DNA of 64,000 bases from Streptococcus parauberis NCFD 2020 (GCF_000187935.1 NZ_AEUT02000001.1:1-64000); one strand, 5' to 3'. Counted from the first letter of the stretch, positions 35,593 through 46,551 are shown. Numbers and translations: made by a program. Notes: generated from the sequence alone by a model not told the origin.

Positions 35593-36393
35593 GGAGAGGA
35601 AATGATTCCATTAAAAATTATACCTTATAAAAAATGGTACCTTTTTGCTGTCTTAATTTTTTTATTGTCAATATATCACCAAGCGATTATTCATGTTTTA
35701 TTCTTCGATGCTCAGGCTAGTGATTTAGAAGGATTAAACGGGGAAGTCATCAAGTTTAAATATCTAAAAGGCTTAATTTCCTTAAATAATAGTCTCTTCG
35801 AGTTTAATTTTTTTCAAGCATTTTTTATTCCGCTATTTATTATGTTTTTAGGATATATTTATTATTATTTAAAGAATAGATATTGTCGCTATTACTTAGG
35901 ACGAACCAACTTATATTACAAGACTATCAAAAAGCTTAAACTGCAATTATCGGCAATATATATATTTACTTTTATTATATTATTAGTAATTATCATTATT
36001 ACTGCAATTCTAGTTGGTAGATTTGAATTTGATGGATTAGAATTTTGTTTTAGTTCCAACTCAATTTTTAATTATTTTTCAACTAGCCTATGGCATTACG
36101 TGCAATATTATGTTCTAGTTAAATCGGTTGCCATTTGGACTGAGACCACTTTATTTTTTTATCTGATCGATTATTTTAATCATTTTTCAAAGTCTGCTTT
36201 TGCTTATATTTTATACCTTTGGGGAACAGCGCCGATTTTATATTGTTTCTTGCCTTTTTATCTGGTGCCGATGACTCATATTATGATTACTTCTTATGGG
36301 GATATTTCCTTATGGCAAATTCTAGCATCAAACTTATCATCTTTTGCTTTTCTTATTATCTTGAAAGTAAGACATTTACATGAAATTATCTAA
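35593..36393 (+). CDS. polytopic membrane protein of a small exporter cluster
   Basis: A 266-residue protein when begun at the ATG at about 35602, which has AAGGAGAGG directly upstream (the frame is open from 35572). Six to seven hydrophobic helices, with a short extracellular loop after the first. Very high Phe/Tyr/Ile content and no known motif. It overlaps the next gene by 14 bases. Probably a permease subunit for the ATPase at 36996-37628. Confidence 0.6.
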   Translation, partial: GEEMIPLKIIPYKKWYLFAVLIFLLSIYHQAIIHVLFFDAQASDLEGLNGEVIKFKYLKGLISLNNSLFEFNFFQAFFIPLFIMFLGYIYYYLKNRYCRYYLGRTNLYYKTIKKLKLQLSAIYIFTFIILLVIIIITAILVGRFEFDGLEFCFSSNSIFNYFSTSLWHYVQYYVLVKSVAIWTETTLFFYLIDYFNHFSKSAFAYILYLWGTAPILYCFLPFYLVPMTHIMITSYGDISLWQILASNLSSFAFLIILKVRHLHEII

Positions 36394-37027
36394 AATATTA
36401 TACAACATATCTAAGTTAATCCTTTCCTGGACAATATGTTTTATTTTACTGACATATTACAATGAATTCAATATTTTAGACCTTAAGGAGCTTGTTACTA
36501 ATCAATTAATTAGTCCATTTCCCTCGGAAAATGAGCAGCAGTTAAGTTTTATTAAATTGATTATGATTCTTGGTTTTTCATTTGTTAGTTTCTTATCGAC
36601 TTATAAAATGATGGCTGAAATATCTGTGGACATGAAAATGATGATTAAAAGTCATTGTAAAAATGAAAGATGTTATCAGATTTCAATAATGAAAATAATT
36701 ATTAACATTTTCGTTAAAGAATTTTTGTGGCAAGCATTATTTATCTTATATTTTTTATCTATAAAATACCAGAGTATAGTGGTGGTAGTTGATGTCCTTT
36801 GCCTTTTATTTGTTTGGTTTTTAGTAGATTCTATAACTTATTTTTTAATCACATATTTCTGTTCTGATAGTGTACTTACCATTGTTTTAATCAGTATTGA
36901 AATAATTTTTAGAATCTTTTTCATAAATCATATTACTTATCTTTTGATGATTTTTTGCTTATTTTATTGTTTCGTTGCTATTAGGAGGTTAAAATGTGTT
37001 AGAAATAAAAAATGGATACATAACTAA
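36380..37027 (+). CDS. second membrane protein of the exporter cluster
   Basis: A 215-residue protein with about six hydrophobic helices and two basic cytoplasmic loops; no recognised domain. It overlaps the preceding membrane gene and the ATPase gene (32 bases), so all are translated from one message. Together the two membrane proteins could form a heterodimeric permease. The low GC and atypical composition of the cluster suggest acquisition by transfer. Confidence 0.6.
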   Translation: MKLSKILYNISKLILSWTICFILLTYYNEFNILDLKELVTNQLISPFPSENEQQLSFIKLIMILGFSFVSFLSTYKMMAEISVDMKMMIKSHCKNERCYQISIMKIIINIFVKEFLWQALFILYFLSIKYQSIVVVVDVLCLLFVWFLVDSITYFLITYFCSDSVLTIVLISIEIIFRIFFINHITYLLMIFCLFYCFVAIRRLKCVRNKKWIHN

Positions 37028-37628
37028 AAATAGGAGAATATTATTAAATCAGATTAATTTAAAGTTTTTAAACCAGCATATTTATGGCTTAGTGGGAATA
37101 AACGGTTCCGGTAAAACCATGATTTTACGAACTTTGGCTGGCTTTTCTAAATTGACTAAAGGTAATGTTCTCCAAGAGGGTCAAATCATTGGGCTAGGTG
37201 ATAAAACAATTACAAATGCTGGATTAGTACTTGGAGACCAAGAATTTATTTCTTTTTTAACTCTAGAAGAAAACTTAAGGTTAATAAAAAACATCTGTCG
37301 GAACAAAGAGAAAATTGATTTAAATTATTGGATAAACCTATATCATCTTTCAGATTTTAAGGATATTTTGTTTAAAAACTTATCCTTGGGAACAAAGAAA
37401 AAAATGGTTTTGATTCAAGCTTTTATGGATTATCCTGAGATATTACTATTAGACGAGCCAATGAATGGGCTGGATGAAAAAAGTGTTAATATTACCAAAC
37501 AATTGATAATGAAACACAAACAAAATGGTCTTGTTATTATGACATCGCATTATAAAAATGATATTGAGGATTTATGCGATTATATTTTTCACGTTAAGGA
37601 AGGAACAATAGTATCAGAAAAGTATTAA
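36996..37628 (+). CDS. ABC transporter ATPase of the small exporter cluster
   Basis: A 210-residue ATP-binding protein: Walker A GINGSGKT (about 34-41), signature LSLGTKKKM in place of the usual LSGGQ, Walker B LLLDEPM and H-loop TSH. The LSLGTKKK form is typical of exporter ATPases of the bacitracin/lantibiotic-resistance and ABC-2 type. The start codon is GTG/TTG-like within the upstream gene end, with AGGAGG nearby (about 36982). It would energise export or immunity linked to the secreted protein at 35155. Confidence 0.8.
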   Translation: MLEIKNGYITKNRRILLNQINLKFLNQHIYGLVGINGSGKTMILRTLAGFSKLTKGNVLQEGQIIGLGDKTITNAGLVLGDQEFISFLTLEENLRLIKNICRNKEKIDLNYWINLYHLSDFKDILFKNLSLGTKKKMVLIQAFMDYPEILLLDEPMNGLDEKSVNITKQLIMKHKQNGLVIMTSHYKNDIEDLCDYIFHVKEGTIVSEKY

Positions 37629-38078
37629 TTTAATGTAGAAGTCGAAAAAGTTAATAATGGAAGGAAAAATTTGTAATGTGATTATTTTTACATTCTTATG
37701 TAGATAGTTGTGTACATAACTCAACTTTCTTTTGTTAATCAACGATTATAATTAATTGAAAAAGTTGAACAAAATTTTATTGTAACAATCTCCCAAAAGT
37801 ATTCATTATTGTGAGAGGAATAGGTTCATTTGGTGTAGTAAGGTAAACCTACATAAGTTAGATGAACGAAGAAAAATTTTTTTTGATAAAATTTAGAGTT
37901 AAACAACATTAACAACTCACAAACAATTTGGAATTTTTATTTCGATAGAACTTAAGGACCAGATAGAAAACTGGGCCTGAAATTCTTTTAGGAATAAAAG
38001 ATAGTATAGTTAGAGTGAATAATAATTTAGAAATTATTATGTATATATGATAAAAATTTAGAAAAAATAGAGGTCGAT
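37629..38078. other. 450-base spacer between ABC cluster and immunity gene
   Basis: No gene is visible. It holds an inverted repeat TTATGTA...TACATAA (37696-37719) and a larger hairpin whose outer arms are GTTCAT (37824-37829) and ATGAAC (37862-37867), with an inner TGTAG/CTACA pair and a T run at about 37877-37884. A third hairpin (AGG-CCAG...CTGG-CCT) lies at about 37955-37979. No blp- or com-type direct repeats were found. It may contain remains of a deleted bacteriocin gene. Confidence 0.4.
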
Positions 38079-38366
38079 ATGAAATGGTTTGCAGGTGGTT
38101 CGGAGCGTTCTGTGAAAGCTTTAGAACTTATTCAAAATTTACAAAATTCAATTGAAGGTAAAAGTGAGCAGAAAGAAATAAGTCAGCTTTTTCAACGGTA
38201 TCAGAGTGAATTAGAATCTAATGCGTCATCAGTACCTTTTATTCTGAGTCGTATGAATGTTGAACTATTTGAAGTGTTAACAAAACATAAAATCAATCTA
38301 TCGAGTGAGCAATTGGAGTTGTTAAAAGAACTTCAGAAACTTTCTCAAATCAGATATGGGTATTAA
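38079..38366 (+). CDS. bacteriocin immunity-type protein
   Basis: A 95-residue helical protein with the family start MKWFAGGSERS and the end SQIRYGY, plus VPFILSRMNVE in the middle. This matches streptococcal class IIa-type bacteriocin immunity proteins (enterocin A immunity fold, four-helix bundle), which protect against a pediocin-like peptide at the mannose PTS receptor. SD AGAGG is present. No bacteriocin structural gene is nearby, so it looks like an orphan immunity gene. Confidence 0.75.
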   Translation: MKWFAGGSERSVKALELIQNLQNSIEGKSEQKEISQLFQRYQSELESNASSVPFILSRMNVELFEVLTKHKINLSSEQLELLKELQKLSQIRYGY

Positions 38367-38387
38367 TGCTAGGAAATATTAAGTAAG

Positions 38388-38531
38388 ATGAATATATATT
38401 TGCTTGCAATGCTTTATGCCACAATGATTGGAATTACATATCGCTTTTGTAATAAAAATACTTTCAAAGCTATTAACATCATCCTACTTGTAAATTTCTT
38501 GATAAAACTGTATCATTTTCTTTTGAACTAA
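38388..38531 (+). CDS. small membrane protein, 47 aa
   Basis: ORF from ATG 38388 to TAA 38529-38531, 21 bases after the immunity gene. Two hydrophobic segments (about 3-18 and 27-46) separated by a basic turn. Similar small membrane ORFs accompany immunity genes in bacteriocin regions. The ribosome site is weak (AGGAAA 14 bases away), so it may be non-coding. Confidence 0.4.
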   Translation: MNIYLLAMLYATMIGITYRFCNKNTFKAINIILLVNFLIKLYHFLLN

Positions 38532-38721
38532 CCTAGAGATATGTTATAGCTATTGAAGCTTTGAAATCAAAAGAAATCTTAGAATCATGGTATAATAATC
38601 ATACATTTATGTCGCTTATAAAAACATATTTTGCTTGTCTAAATATGATTGTTGAATGATTTCATAGAAAGGTTAGAGGTCACAAACTCGAAATGAAGTT
38701 TGCCCTTGAATGGTAAGATTG

Positions 38722-39546
38722 ATGCCAGAATTGCCAGAAGTTGAAACTGTCCGTCGTGGTTTAGAGCAGCTGGTCCGTGGGAAAGTTATTAGTCAAGTTA
38801 CTGTCAAAGTACCAAATATGGTTAAGTATGATTGTCTTGCTTTCGAACTTGCTTTAAAAGGTCAAACGATAGAAGCTGTTTCACGGCGAGGTAAATATTT
38901 AATATTTGATTTAGGCCAATTAGTAATGATTTCTCATCTACGGATGGAAGGTAAATACTTACTCTTTAATGATTTTGTTCCCGTAAATAAACATTTTCAT
39001 GTCTTTTTTACTTTTACTGATGGGTCTACCTTAGTCTACCAAGATGTGCGGAAGTTTGGTACATTTAATTTAATTGAGAAAAGTCAATTGGACCGATTCT
39101 TCTTAGAGAAAAAGATTGGTCCGGAACCAACTAAAGCTGACTTTAAGCTAAAGCCTTTTGAAAGAGCTCTGCTATCCTCCCAAAAGATTATTAAACCATG
39201 GCTTTTGGATCAAAGTTTAGTAGCTGGACTAGGGAATATCTATGTCGATGAGGTTTTGTGGGCTGCTAAAGTGCATCCTATGAAGCTTAGTAATAGTCTT
39301 AAGAAGGCCGAAATTAAAAGAATTCATGATCAAGCAATTGCTATTTTAGCTTTAGGGGTTGAAATGGGTGGGTCGACCGTTCGTACCTACCAAAATACTT
39401 TAGGCATGAACGGGTCGATGCAGGATTATCTTATGGTTTATGGGCAAAAGGATAAACCATGTCCTAGGTGTGGAACAGCTATTCAGAAAATAAAAGTTGC
39501 AGGAAGAGGGACGCATTTCTGTCCACGGTGCCAAAAATATGACTAA
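38722..39546 (+). CDS. mutM: formamidopyrimidine-DNA glycosylase
   Basis: A 274-residue Fpg. The start at 38722 is fixed by chemistry: catalytic Pro must be residue 2 ([10 protein letters not shown]). The C-terminal zinc finger has four Cys in CPRCG...CPRC, and GLGNIYVDE and the YQNTLG loop are present. It removes 8-oxoguanine. Overlaps coaE by 8 bases. Confidence 0.97.
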   Translation: MPELPEVETVRRGLEQLVRGKVISQVTVKVPNMVKYDCLAFELALKGQTIEAVSRRGKYLIFDLGQLVMISHLRMEGKYLLFNDFVPVNKHFHVFFTFTDGSTLVYQDVRKFGTFNLIEKSQLDRFFLEKKIGPEPTKADFKLKPFERALLSSQKIIKPWLLDQSLVAGLGNIYVDEVLWAAKVHPMKLSNSLKKAEIKRIHDQAIAILALGVEMGGSTVRTYQNTLGMNGSMQDYLMVYGQKDKPCPRCGTAIQKIKVAGRGTHFCPRCQKYD

Positions 39547-40129
39547 GATTATCGGTTTAACAGGAGGGATTGCCTCAGGTAAGTCAACAGTTGTCAAGGA
39601 AATTAGACAAGCTGGCTATGAGGTTATCGATGCTGATCAGGTAGTTCATGAATTACAAAGAAAAGGTGGTCGACTTTATCAAGCTTTGCTGGATTTTTTT
39701 GGTCCCTCTATTTTACAAGAAGATGGTGAGATTGACCGGCCAAAATTGTCAAAAATGATTTTTTCTAGTCTGGAAAATAGAGATCATTCTTCTAGGTTGC
39801 AAAATCAGATTATTCAAGAAGAATTGATGTCTCGGAAAGAGGAACTTGAAGCCAAGAGAAAGCCCTTTTTTATGGACATTCCTTTACTTATTGAATTAGA
39901 TATGAGACACTGGTTTAATGAGATTTGGTTAGTTTATGTTGATCAAGACACGCAAAAACAACGGCTAATGAATCGCAATCACTACAGTGAGCAAGAGGCG
40001 CGTGACCGAATTGCTTCACAAATGCCATTACAAGAAAAGTTGAAATTTGCTGATATAGTGATTGATAATAATGGAAGCTTGCAAGAATTGACTGATCAGA
40101 TAGGACAAATTCTTAGTAAGTTAGATTAG
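39539..40129 (+). CDS. coaE: dephospho-CoA kinase
   Basis: A 196-residue kinase for the last step of CoA synthesis. P-loop [12 protein letters not shown] at about 6-17. The ATG at 39539 overlaps the mutM stop; an earlier in-frame ATG at 39497 lies within mutM's zinc finger and is unlikely. The mutM-coaE pair is common in streptococci. Confidence 0.95.
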   Translation: MTKIIGLTGGIASGKSTVVKEIRQAGYEVIDADQVVHELQRKGGRLYQALLDFFGPSILQEDGEIDRPKLSKMIFSSLENRDHSSRLQNQIIQEELMSRKEELEAKRKPFFMDIPLLIELDMRHWFNEIWLVYVDQDTQKQRLMNRNHYSEQEARDRIASQMPLQEKLKFADIVIDNNGSLQELTDQIGQILSKLD

Positions 40130-40136
40130 GAGAATC

Positions 40137-40793
40137 ATGACAAAATCAATTATACCGAGAACACCTTGGATGGGAAAAACTTATTGGAGCTTAGAACCGG
40201 TTTCGGTTTCCGTGCTAATTTTGGGTTTAGTCTTATTTGGTGTAGGAGAGTCCTGCCTAGTATTAGCTAATCTAGGGTCGGCGCCCTGGACAGTCCTATC
40301 ACAAGGGGTAAGTCATCTTTCGGGAATTAATATTGGTTGGGTAACTTTCTTAGTCAGTTTGACAGTTCTTATCCTCTGGCTACCACTAAAAATTAAGCCG
40401 GGTTTGGGAACAATTCTTAATGTCATCATCATTGCTCTAGTTATTGGTTTGATTGTTTCAAATGTGACGCCTCCTACAAGTATCATTGCGAGAATCTTTT
40501 TAACCATTTTGGGGGTTGTTTTGGTCGGAATTGCTTCCGCGATTTATCTAACTAGTCATAAAGGAGCAGGTCCACGTGATGGCTTGCTGGTGGGGCTCTG
40601 TTTCTTAACAGGCTGGCGAGTGGGGCTAGTTCGTACTATGATAGAAGGAACAGTCTGCCTATTAGGTTGGTTCCTAGGTGGAAGTTTAGGGATTGGAACC
40701 TTGCTCTTTGCTTTCGGAGTTGGTTGGGTGATGCAATTTTGCTTAGCATTTTTAGAAAAGCTTTACGGTCCGCTTGAAGTTCACAAAAAATGA
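40137..40793 (+). CDS. YczE/YitT-type membrane protein
   Basis: A 218-residue protein with five to six hydrophobic helices; LGSAPWTVLSQGVS and HKGAGPRDGLLVGL are typical of the YczE family. Function uncertain; some members have been linked to export or metabolite transport. Located 8 bases after coaE, so co-transcribed. Confidence 0.75.
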   Translation: MTKSIIPRTPWMGKTYWSLEPVSVSVLILGLVLFGVGESCLVLANLGSAPWTVLSQGVSHLSGINIGWVTFLVSLTVLILWLPLKIKPGLGTILNVIIIALVIGLIVSNVTPPTSIIARIFLTILGVVLVGIASAIYLTSHKGAGPRDGLLVGLCFLTGWRVGLVRTMIEGTVCLLGWFLGGSLGIGTLLFAFGVGWVMQFCLAFLEKLYGPLEVHKK

Positions 40794-40913
40794 TAGAATC
40801 AAAAGGAGTTGATTATCAAATCAGGTCTCTTTTGTGTTATAATTGGGATAATTAGAGACCAATAAATAAGAATAATTCATTTAGGAAATTTATAGATGGA
40901 GAAAGAGGATTAT

Positions 40914-42416
40914 ATGGGCACAGTTACAATTGCTAAAGGGACAAACCCCGTTGAATTACAATTAAATATGCTCAACCGTCATGGTTTGATTGCAGGAGCC
41001 ACTGGTACGGGGAAAACAGTGACTTTAAAAGTGTTAGCAGAACAATTAAGTTTGTCAGGTATTCCTGTATTCTTAGCAGATATCAAAGGTGATCTTGTCA
41101 ACTTGGCTAAACCTGGACATGTGACTGAAAAATTATCAGCCCGTCTAGACAAATTAAGTATTACAGACTACAGCCCACAATCATTTCCTGTGCGCCTCTG
41201 GGATGTTTTTGCAGAAAATGGTCAAGCTGTTAGAACAACAATTTCTGAAATGGGTCCATTAATGTTAGCCCGTCTCCTTAATTTAAATGATACTCAGACT
41301 GGGGTTTTGAACATTGTTTTTAAAATCGCAGATGAAAATGGTTGGCTATTAATTGATCTTAAAGACTTACAAGCTATTCTAAAAGAAGTAGCTGATCATG
41401 CTACTGATTATTCAGGTCAATATGGAAACATTGCGAAGCAGTCAGTTGGAGCTATTCAAAGGGACTTATTAACTTTGGAACAAGAAGGAGCAGAACTCTT
41501 CTTTGGAGAGCCGGCACTTGATATTACGGATTTTATGCAATTGGATACGGCAACCGGTTTGGGAGCAATTAACGTTTTAAATGCAACGAAACTCTTTAAT
41601 TCTCCAACACTTTATACAACTTTTCTTCTGTGGATGTTATCTGAATTATATGAATCACTTCCAGAAGTGGGAGATCTTGAAAAACCAAAGATGGTCTTCT
41701 TCTTTGATGAAGCACATTTATTATTCAATGATGCACCAAAAGTCTTTTTAGATAAAGTTGAGCAGATTGTCCGCCTCATTCGCTCAAAAGGGGTAGGAAT
41801 CTTCTTCATCACTCAAAATCCGCTAGACTTGCCTGAATCAGTTTTGGCACAGTTGGGGAATCGTATTCAACATGCCCTACGTGCTTACACACCAAAAGAG
41901 CAAAAAGCAGTTCGCGTTGCTGCGGATACTTTTAGACAGAATCCAGACATTGACGTTGCGACAGCTATTACGGAGCTTGAAGTCGGCGAAGCTCTTATTT
42001 CCGTTCTTAACGAAAAAGGACAACCATCAATCGTGGAGCGTGCTTATGTTATGCCTCCTAAGTCTTCTTTTGACCAAATGGCTCTCGCTGAAATTCAAGC
42101 TATCGTTCAATCATCGCCGTTTGCGAGTAAATATGACCAAGCTATTGACCGTGAATCAGCTTATGAATTATTAGCAAAAAAAGTTATTGGAGAAGAAGCG
42201 GCCACTAAAGCTGCACAGGAAGAAAAAGATAAAGCTTTTGCTGACAAAGAAGCGGCAAAAGAAGCTGAGCGTGTTCAAAGACAAGCTAATCGTTCTGCTG
42301 GCAGACCTCGTAAAACAGTTGTTGAGAAAGCAACAGATGCTTTCATTAGTACGGCAGTAAGAACAATTGGTCGCGAATTAGTTCGTGGTTTAATGGGCTC
42401 ATTACGTAAACGCTAA
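40914..42416 (+). CDS. HerA-like ATPase, DUF853 family
   Basis: Of 500 residues from ATG 40914 (AGAGGA upstream); an ATG at 40896 adds six residues and also has a possible site. Walker A GATGTGKT near residue 28, Walker [10 protein letters not shown], and ITQNPLDLP sensor-like motif. A charged Glu/Lys/Ala coiled segment occupies about 425-470. Related to E. coli YjgR; role in DNA processing is suspected, not shown. Confidence 0.8.
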   Translation: MGTVTIAKGTNPVELQLNMLNRHGLIAGATGTGKTVTLKVLAEQLSLSGIPVFLADIKGDLVNLAKPGHVTEKLSARLDKLSITDYSPQSFPVRLWDVFAENGQAVRTTISEMGPLMLARLLNLNDTQTGVLNIVFKIADENGWLLIDLKDLQAILKEVADHATDYSGQYGNIAKQSVGAIQRDLLTLEQEGAELFFGEPALDITDFMQLDTATGLGAINVLNATKLFNSPTLYTTFLLWMLSELYESLPEVGDLEKPKMVFFFDEAHLLFNDAPKVFLDKVEQIVRLIRSKGVGIFFITQNPLDLPESVLAQLGNRIQHALRAYTPKEQKAVRVAADTFRQNPDIDVATAITELEVGEALISVLNEKGQPSIVERAYVMPPKSSFDQMALAEIQAIVQSSPFASKYDQAIDRESAYELLAKKVIGEEAATKAAQEEKDKAFADKEAAKEAERVQRQANRSAGRPRKTVVEKATDAFISTAVRTIGRELVRGLMGSLRKR

Positions 42417-42460
42417 AACGTTTACTGGGACTTTCAATTAAATCTTTCTTGAATTTATGT

Positions 42461-42466
42461 TATAAT
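42461..42466 (+). promoter_or_regulatory. pmrA promoter, extended -10
   Basis: TG-T-TATAAT at 42458-42466, 26 bases before the first ATG of the pmrA leader. Confidence 0.55.
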
Positions 42467-42501
42467 GTAGGATATCGATTTTGGAAAGAAGATGATGACT
42501 T

Positions 42502-43719
42502 ATTGATCAACAAGCAATTTCAACTGTAAATTGGCAACAAAATTTAAAAGTAGCTTGGCTTGGTAACTTTTTTACTGGGGCAAGCTTTTCACTTGTCATG
42601 CCTTTTATGGCGCTCTATGTCGAGGATTTAGGAGCACCAAAAAATAAGGTAGAGTGGTACGCTGGCTTAGCCGTAGCCATTTCAGCTTTAGCTTCTGCGG
42701 TATTTGCTCCTGTCTGGGGTAGACTAGCAGATCGCTATGGGCGTAAACCAATGATGGTTAGGGCTAGTTTTGTGATGACCTTTACAATGGGGGGATTAGC
42801 CTTCATTCCCAATGTTCATTGGCTACTCTTTTTGAGACTTTTAAATGGTATTTTTGCTGGCTATGTGCCAAATTCTACAGCTTTAATTGCTAGTCAGGCA
42901 CCGAATGACAAATCAGGTTATGCACTTGGAACTCTAGCAACAGGGGTTACGGCAGGTATGCTGATTGGTCCTTTAATTGGTGGAGTTCTAGCAGAGATGA
43001 CTGGTATTAGAATGGTCTTCTTGCTTGTTGGACTCATCTTATTTGTCTCAACGATTATGACCGTCTTCTTTGTCAAAGAGGACTTCGAACCGGTAAATCG
43101 AGCTCAAGTAGTGCCAACCAAAATTATTATCAAGAGGGTTAAAAGTAAACAAATCATGCTTGGCCTTTTTGTCACTAGTATGATTATCCAGATATCTGCT
43201 CAATCGGTAGCTCCTATCTTATCCTTATATATCAGACATTTAGGACAAAAGGAGAACTTACTCTTTGTATCAGGTTTAATTGTCTCTTCAATGGGATTTT
43301 CCAGTTTAATGAGTAGTTCGACTCTGGGGAAAATTGGTGACCGAATAGGTAATCATCGATTATTACTAATGGCATTATTTTATAGTTTTGTCATGTATTT
43401 TTTCAGTGCATTAGCACAAACCAGTCTCCAATTAGGATTATTACGTTTTGCTTATGGTTTTGGTGTTGGTGCATTAATGCCAAGTATTAATTCATTATTG
43501 ACAAGAATAACACCACGTGAAGGAATATCTCGGATATTCGCTTTCAATCAAATGTTTACAAATCTCGGCCAAGTTATTGGACCTTTCATTGGTTCTAATG
43601 TAGCAATTATTCTTGGCTATCGATCTGTATTTTATGTAACCAGTTTAATTGTCCTAATTAATTTTCTGTGGAGTTTAATTAATTTTAGGAAATATCTAAA
43701 AATTAAGGATATTGTGTGA
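42502..43719 (+). CDS. pmrA: MFS multidrug transporter PmrA, abnormal 5' end
   Basis: A 12-helix drug efflux protein with motif A ([11 protein letters not shown]). The frame from the first in-frame ATG (42598) would lack helix 1, but the reading frame is open further upstream. It reads [19 protein letters not shown] then helix 1, from an ATT at 42502. The expected ATGATGACT start at 42492 is one base out of frame: deleting one T at 42500-42504 restores it. So either ATT is used as start or the gene has a 1-base frameshift near codon 4. The distal end overlaps rpmG. Confidence 0.85.
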   Translation: MDQQAISTVNWQQNLKVAWLGNFFTGASFSLVMPFMALYVEDLGAPKNKVEWYAGLAVAISALASAVFAPVWGRLADRYGRKPMMVRASFVMTFTMGGLAFIPNVHWLLFLRLLNGIFAGYVPNSTALIASQAPNDKSGYALGTLATGVTAGMLIGPLIGGVLAEMTGIRMVFLLVGLILFVSTIMTVFFVKEDFEPVNRAQVVPTKIIIKRVKSKQIMLGLFVTSMIIQISAQSVAPILSLYIRHLGQKENLLFVSGLIVSSMGFSSLMSSSTLGKIGDRIGNHRLLLMALFYSFVMYFFSALAQTSLQLGLLRFAYGFGVGALMPSINSLLTRITPREGISRIFAFNQMFTNLGQVIGPFIGSNVAIILGYRSVFYVTSLIVLINFLWSLINFRKYLKIKDIV

Positions 43720-43862
43720 GAATAAAGATAAATTTAAAATGTAGTGAGTGTGGCAGTAAGAATTACTTAACTAGTAAAAATAAGACCACACATCCTGATA
43801 AGATTAAGGTTCCTAAGTATTGTCCTAAAGAGAGAAAAGTAACCTTGCATGTTGAATCTTAA
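43716..43862 (+). CDS. rpmG: ribosomal protein L33
   Basis: A 48-residue ribosomal protein too short for common ORF cut-offs. It starts at GTG 43716, overlapping the pmrA stop, and reads [18 protein letters not shown] and [18 protein letters not shown]. The first CxxC zinc motif is intact, while the second keeps only one Cys (YCPKE), a form seen in streptococcal L33. Precedes secG in the usual order. Confidence 0.88.
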   Translation: MRIKINLKCSECGSKNYLTSKNKTTHPDKIKVPKYCPKERKVTLHVES

Positions 43863-43907
43863 GGTTATTTGTGTTAAAATTATTTAGACAATAGTGGAGG
43901 AAAGAAG

Positions 43908-44144
43908 ATGTACAACTTACTACTTACAGCATTGCTTGTCTTGTCAGTGATTCTTGTGATTGCCATTTTTATGCAACCGCAAAAAAATCCTAGCAGCAAT
44001 GTATTTGACAACAGTGGTTCAGAAGCTTTGTTTGAAAGAACAAAAGCGCGTGGATTTGAAGCGTTTATGCAACGTTTTACAGCGGTTCTAGTATTTTTCT
44101 GGCTAGCAATTGCACTTGTGCTTGCTGTTTTATCAAGTAAATAA
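43908..44144 (+). CDS. secG: preprotein translocase subunit SecG
   Basis: A 78-residue protein with two membrane helices (about 1-22 and 52-76) and the family loop MQPQKNPSSN. Part of the SecYEG channel. SD GTGGAGGAAAG. Confidence 0.92.
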   Translation: MYNLLLTALLVLSVILVIAIFMQPQKNPSSNVFDNSGSEALFERTKARGFEAFMQRFTAVLVFFWLAIALVLAVLSSK

Positions 44145-44226
44145 GATGTGAGCTTGACAGAGTTAGTCTAGCTCATTTTTTATTAGAAAAATGTACAGCT
44201 TATTACAGGAATAGAAATTAGGTAAC

Positions 44227-46551
44227 ATGAAAGAATTAATATTAAACTATCTAAAAGAACATGGGAAATCCAATATCAATGATATTGCTGCTGCTTTGGA
44301 TATGGTCGGAGCACAAAAGTTTCCAAACTTAATCAAAGAAATCTCAAAAATGGAAAGTAAGCGACTTTTACGTTTCTCAAATGATGGGACGATTTCGCTT
44401 CGTAAACCGAGAGAAGAAAAAGAAATCATTACTGTTGAAGGAGTCTTTAGAGCTAATAAGGCAGGCTTTGGTTTCCTATTTGTTGATGAAAATGAAGATG
44501 ATATGTTCATTGGACGTAATGATGTTGGTTATGCTATTGATGGTGACAAGGTTGCAGTAACTATCAAAAAACCTGCAGATCGTATAAAAGGGACAGCTGC
44601 TGAAGCAAAAGTTGTCAAAGTGGTTGAACATGCCCTAACAACTGTTGTAGGTAAATTTGTTTTAGATGATGATAAGCCAAAATATGCTGGTTATATTAAA
44701 TCCAAAAATCAAAAAATTCAACAACCAATTTATATCAAAAAAGAGCCAGTTGTTTTGGACGGATCAGAAATTATTAAAGTTGAGATTGAAAAATACCCAA
44801 CAAGAGGACATGATTATTTTGTGGGAAATGTCCGTGATATTGTTGGTCATCAAGGGGATGTTGGGATTGATGTTTTAGAAGTTTTGGAATCAATGGATAT
44901 TGTTTCAGAGTTTCCAGATGATGTCTTAGCTGAAGCAAATGCTATACCAGATGCACCAAGTGATAAGGATTTAATGGGACGTGTTGATTTACGCAAAGAA
45001 ATTACCATTACCATTGATGGCGCTGATGCCAAGGACTTAGATGATGCCATTCATATCAAAAAGCTTGAAAATGGGAACTTCGAACTAGGTGTCCACATTG
45101 CTGACGTGTCATACTATGTAACTGAAGGTTCTGCCTTAAATCGTGAAGCTGCTGAACGTGGAACATCTGTTTATGTAACTGACCGCGTTGTTCCAATGTT
45201 ACCAGAACGTCTTTCTAATGGCATTTGTTCATTGAATCCAAACGTGGACCGTCTGACACAGTCAGCCATTATGGAAATCGATATGCAAGGTAAAGTTGTT
45301 GATTATCAAATCTGTCAATCTGTCATTAATACTACTTTCAGAATGACTTATAGCCGTGTAAATGATATGATTGCTGGCGATGAAGAGGCCCTTGATGAAT
45401 TTGCACCTATTGTTGAGGCAGTCCAAGATATGGCAGTCCTTCATAAAATCCTTGAAACCATGCGTGTCAAACGCGGAGCCCTTAACTTTGACACCTCTGA
45501 GGCCCGTATTATTGTCAATGATAAAGGTATGCCGGTTGATATTGTGGTCCGCAGTCGCGGAATCGCAGAGCGGATGATTGAATCTTTCATGTTAGCAGCC
45601 AATGAGTGTGTAGCCGAGCATTTTTCAAAAGCTAAGCTGCCATTTATATACCGTGTCCATGAAGAACCAAAATCAGAGAAGTTACAAAAATTCTTGGACT
45701 ATGCAAGTATTTTTGGTGTTCAAATTAAAGGTACGGCAAATAAAATCTCACAAGAAGCTCTACAAGATTTTATGGCCAAAGTTGAAGGCCAGCCAGGGGC
45801 AGAAGTACTGAACATGATGTTACTACGTTCCATGCAACAAGCTCGCTATTCAGAAACTAATCATGGTCACTATGGACTGGCTGCTGAGTATTACACACAT
45901 TTCACTAGTCCAATCAGACGTTACCCTGACTTGCTTGTTCACCGGATGATTCGTGATTATAGTCATGTGACCGAAGAGAAGAAGGAACATTTTGCACAGG
46001 TTATCCCAGAATTAGCTGCATCATCTTCACGCTTAGAACGTCGTGCCATTGACGCTGAACGTTTAGTAGAAGCTATGAAGAAAGCTGAATACATGGAAGA
46101 ACACGTTGGTGAAGAATTTGATGCCATTGTTGCCAGCGTAGTTAAATTTGGAATGTTCATTGAATTACCAAATACCATTGAAGGTTTAATCCATGTTACC
46201 AGTCTTCCAGAATTCTATAATTACAATGAACGTAATATGACCTTACAAGGTGAGAAGTCAGGAACAGTCTTTAAAGTCGGTCAGCCAATTCATGTTAAAT
46301 TGGTCAAAGCAAATAAAGAAACTGGAGATATTGACTTTGAATATCTTCCAAGTGAATTTGATGTGAAAGAAAAAGTCGAAAAACCTGACAGACAAAATAA
46401 TCGTCGCAGAAATAACGATTCTAAGAAGGGCGACCGATTCCCAAAAAACAAATCAAATGATCAAAACAAAGAGGAAGCACCGAAGAAAAAGGGAAGAAAA
46501 CCTTTCTATAAAGACGCTGCCAAAAAGAATAGTAAGAAAAGGAGTCGTTAA
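44227..46551 (+). CDS. rnr: ribonuclease R
   Basis: A 774-residue 3'-5' exoribonuclease. N-terminal HTH (about 1-60), two cold-shock domains, RNB catalytic domain with the acidic cluster [13 protein letters not shown]1 domain at about 625-705 and a Lys-rich tail. It degrades structured RNA and works with SmpB/tmRNA. Its TAA overlaps the smpB ATG. Confidence 0.97.
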   Translation: MKELILNYLKEHGKSNINDIAAALDMVGAQKFPNLIKEISKMESKRLLRFSNDGTISLRKPREEKEIITVEGVFRANKAGFGFLFVDENEDDMFIGRNDVGYAIDGDKVAVTIKKPADRIKGTAAEAKVVKVVEHALTTVVGKFVLDDDKPKYAGYIKSKNQKIQQPIYIKKEPVVLDGSEIIKVEIEKYPTRGHDYFVGNVRDIVGHQGDVGIDVLEVLESMDIVSEFPDDVLAEANAIPDAPSDKDLMGRVDLRKEITITIDGADAKDLDDAIHIKKLENGNFELGVHIADVSYYVTEGSALNREAAERGTSVYVTDRVVPMLPERLSNGICSLNPNVDRLTQSAIMEIDMQGKVVDYQICQSVINTTFRMTYSRVNDMIAGDEEALDEFAPIVEAVQDMAVLHKILETMRVKRGALNFDTSEARIIVNDKGMPVDIVVRSRGIAERMIESFMLAANECVAEHFSKAKLPFIYRVHEEPKSEKLQKFLDYASIFGVQIKGTANKISQEALQDFMAKVEGQPGAEVLNMMLLRSMQQARYSETNHGHYGLAAEYYTHFTSPIRRYPDLLVHRMIRDYSHVTEEKKEHFAQVIPELAASSSRLERRAIDAERLVEAMKKAEYMEEHVGEEFDAIVASVVKFGMFIELPNTIEGLIHVTSLPEFYNYNERNMTLQGEKSGTVFKVGQPIHVKLVKANKETGDIDFEYLPSEFDVKEKVEKPDRQNNRRRNNDSKKGDRFPKNKSNDQNKEEAPKKKGRKPFYKDAAKKNSKKRSR

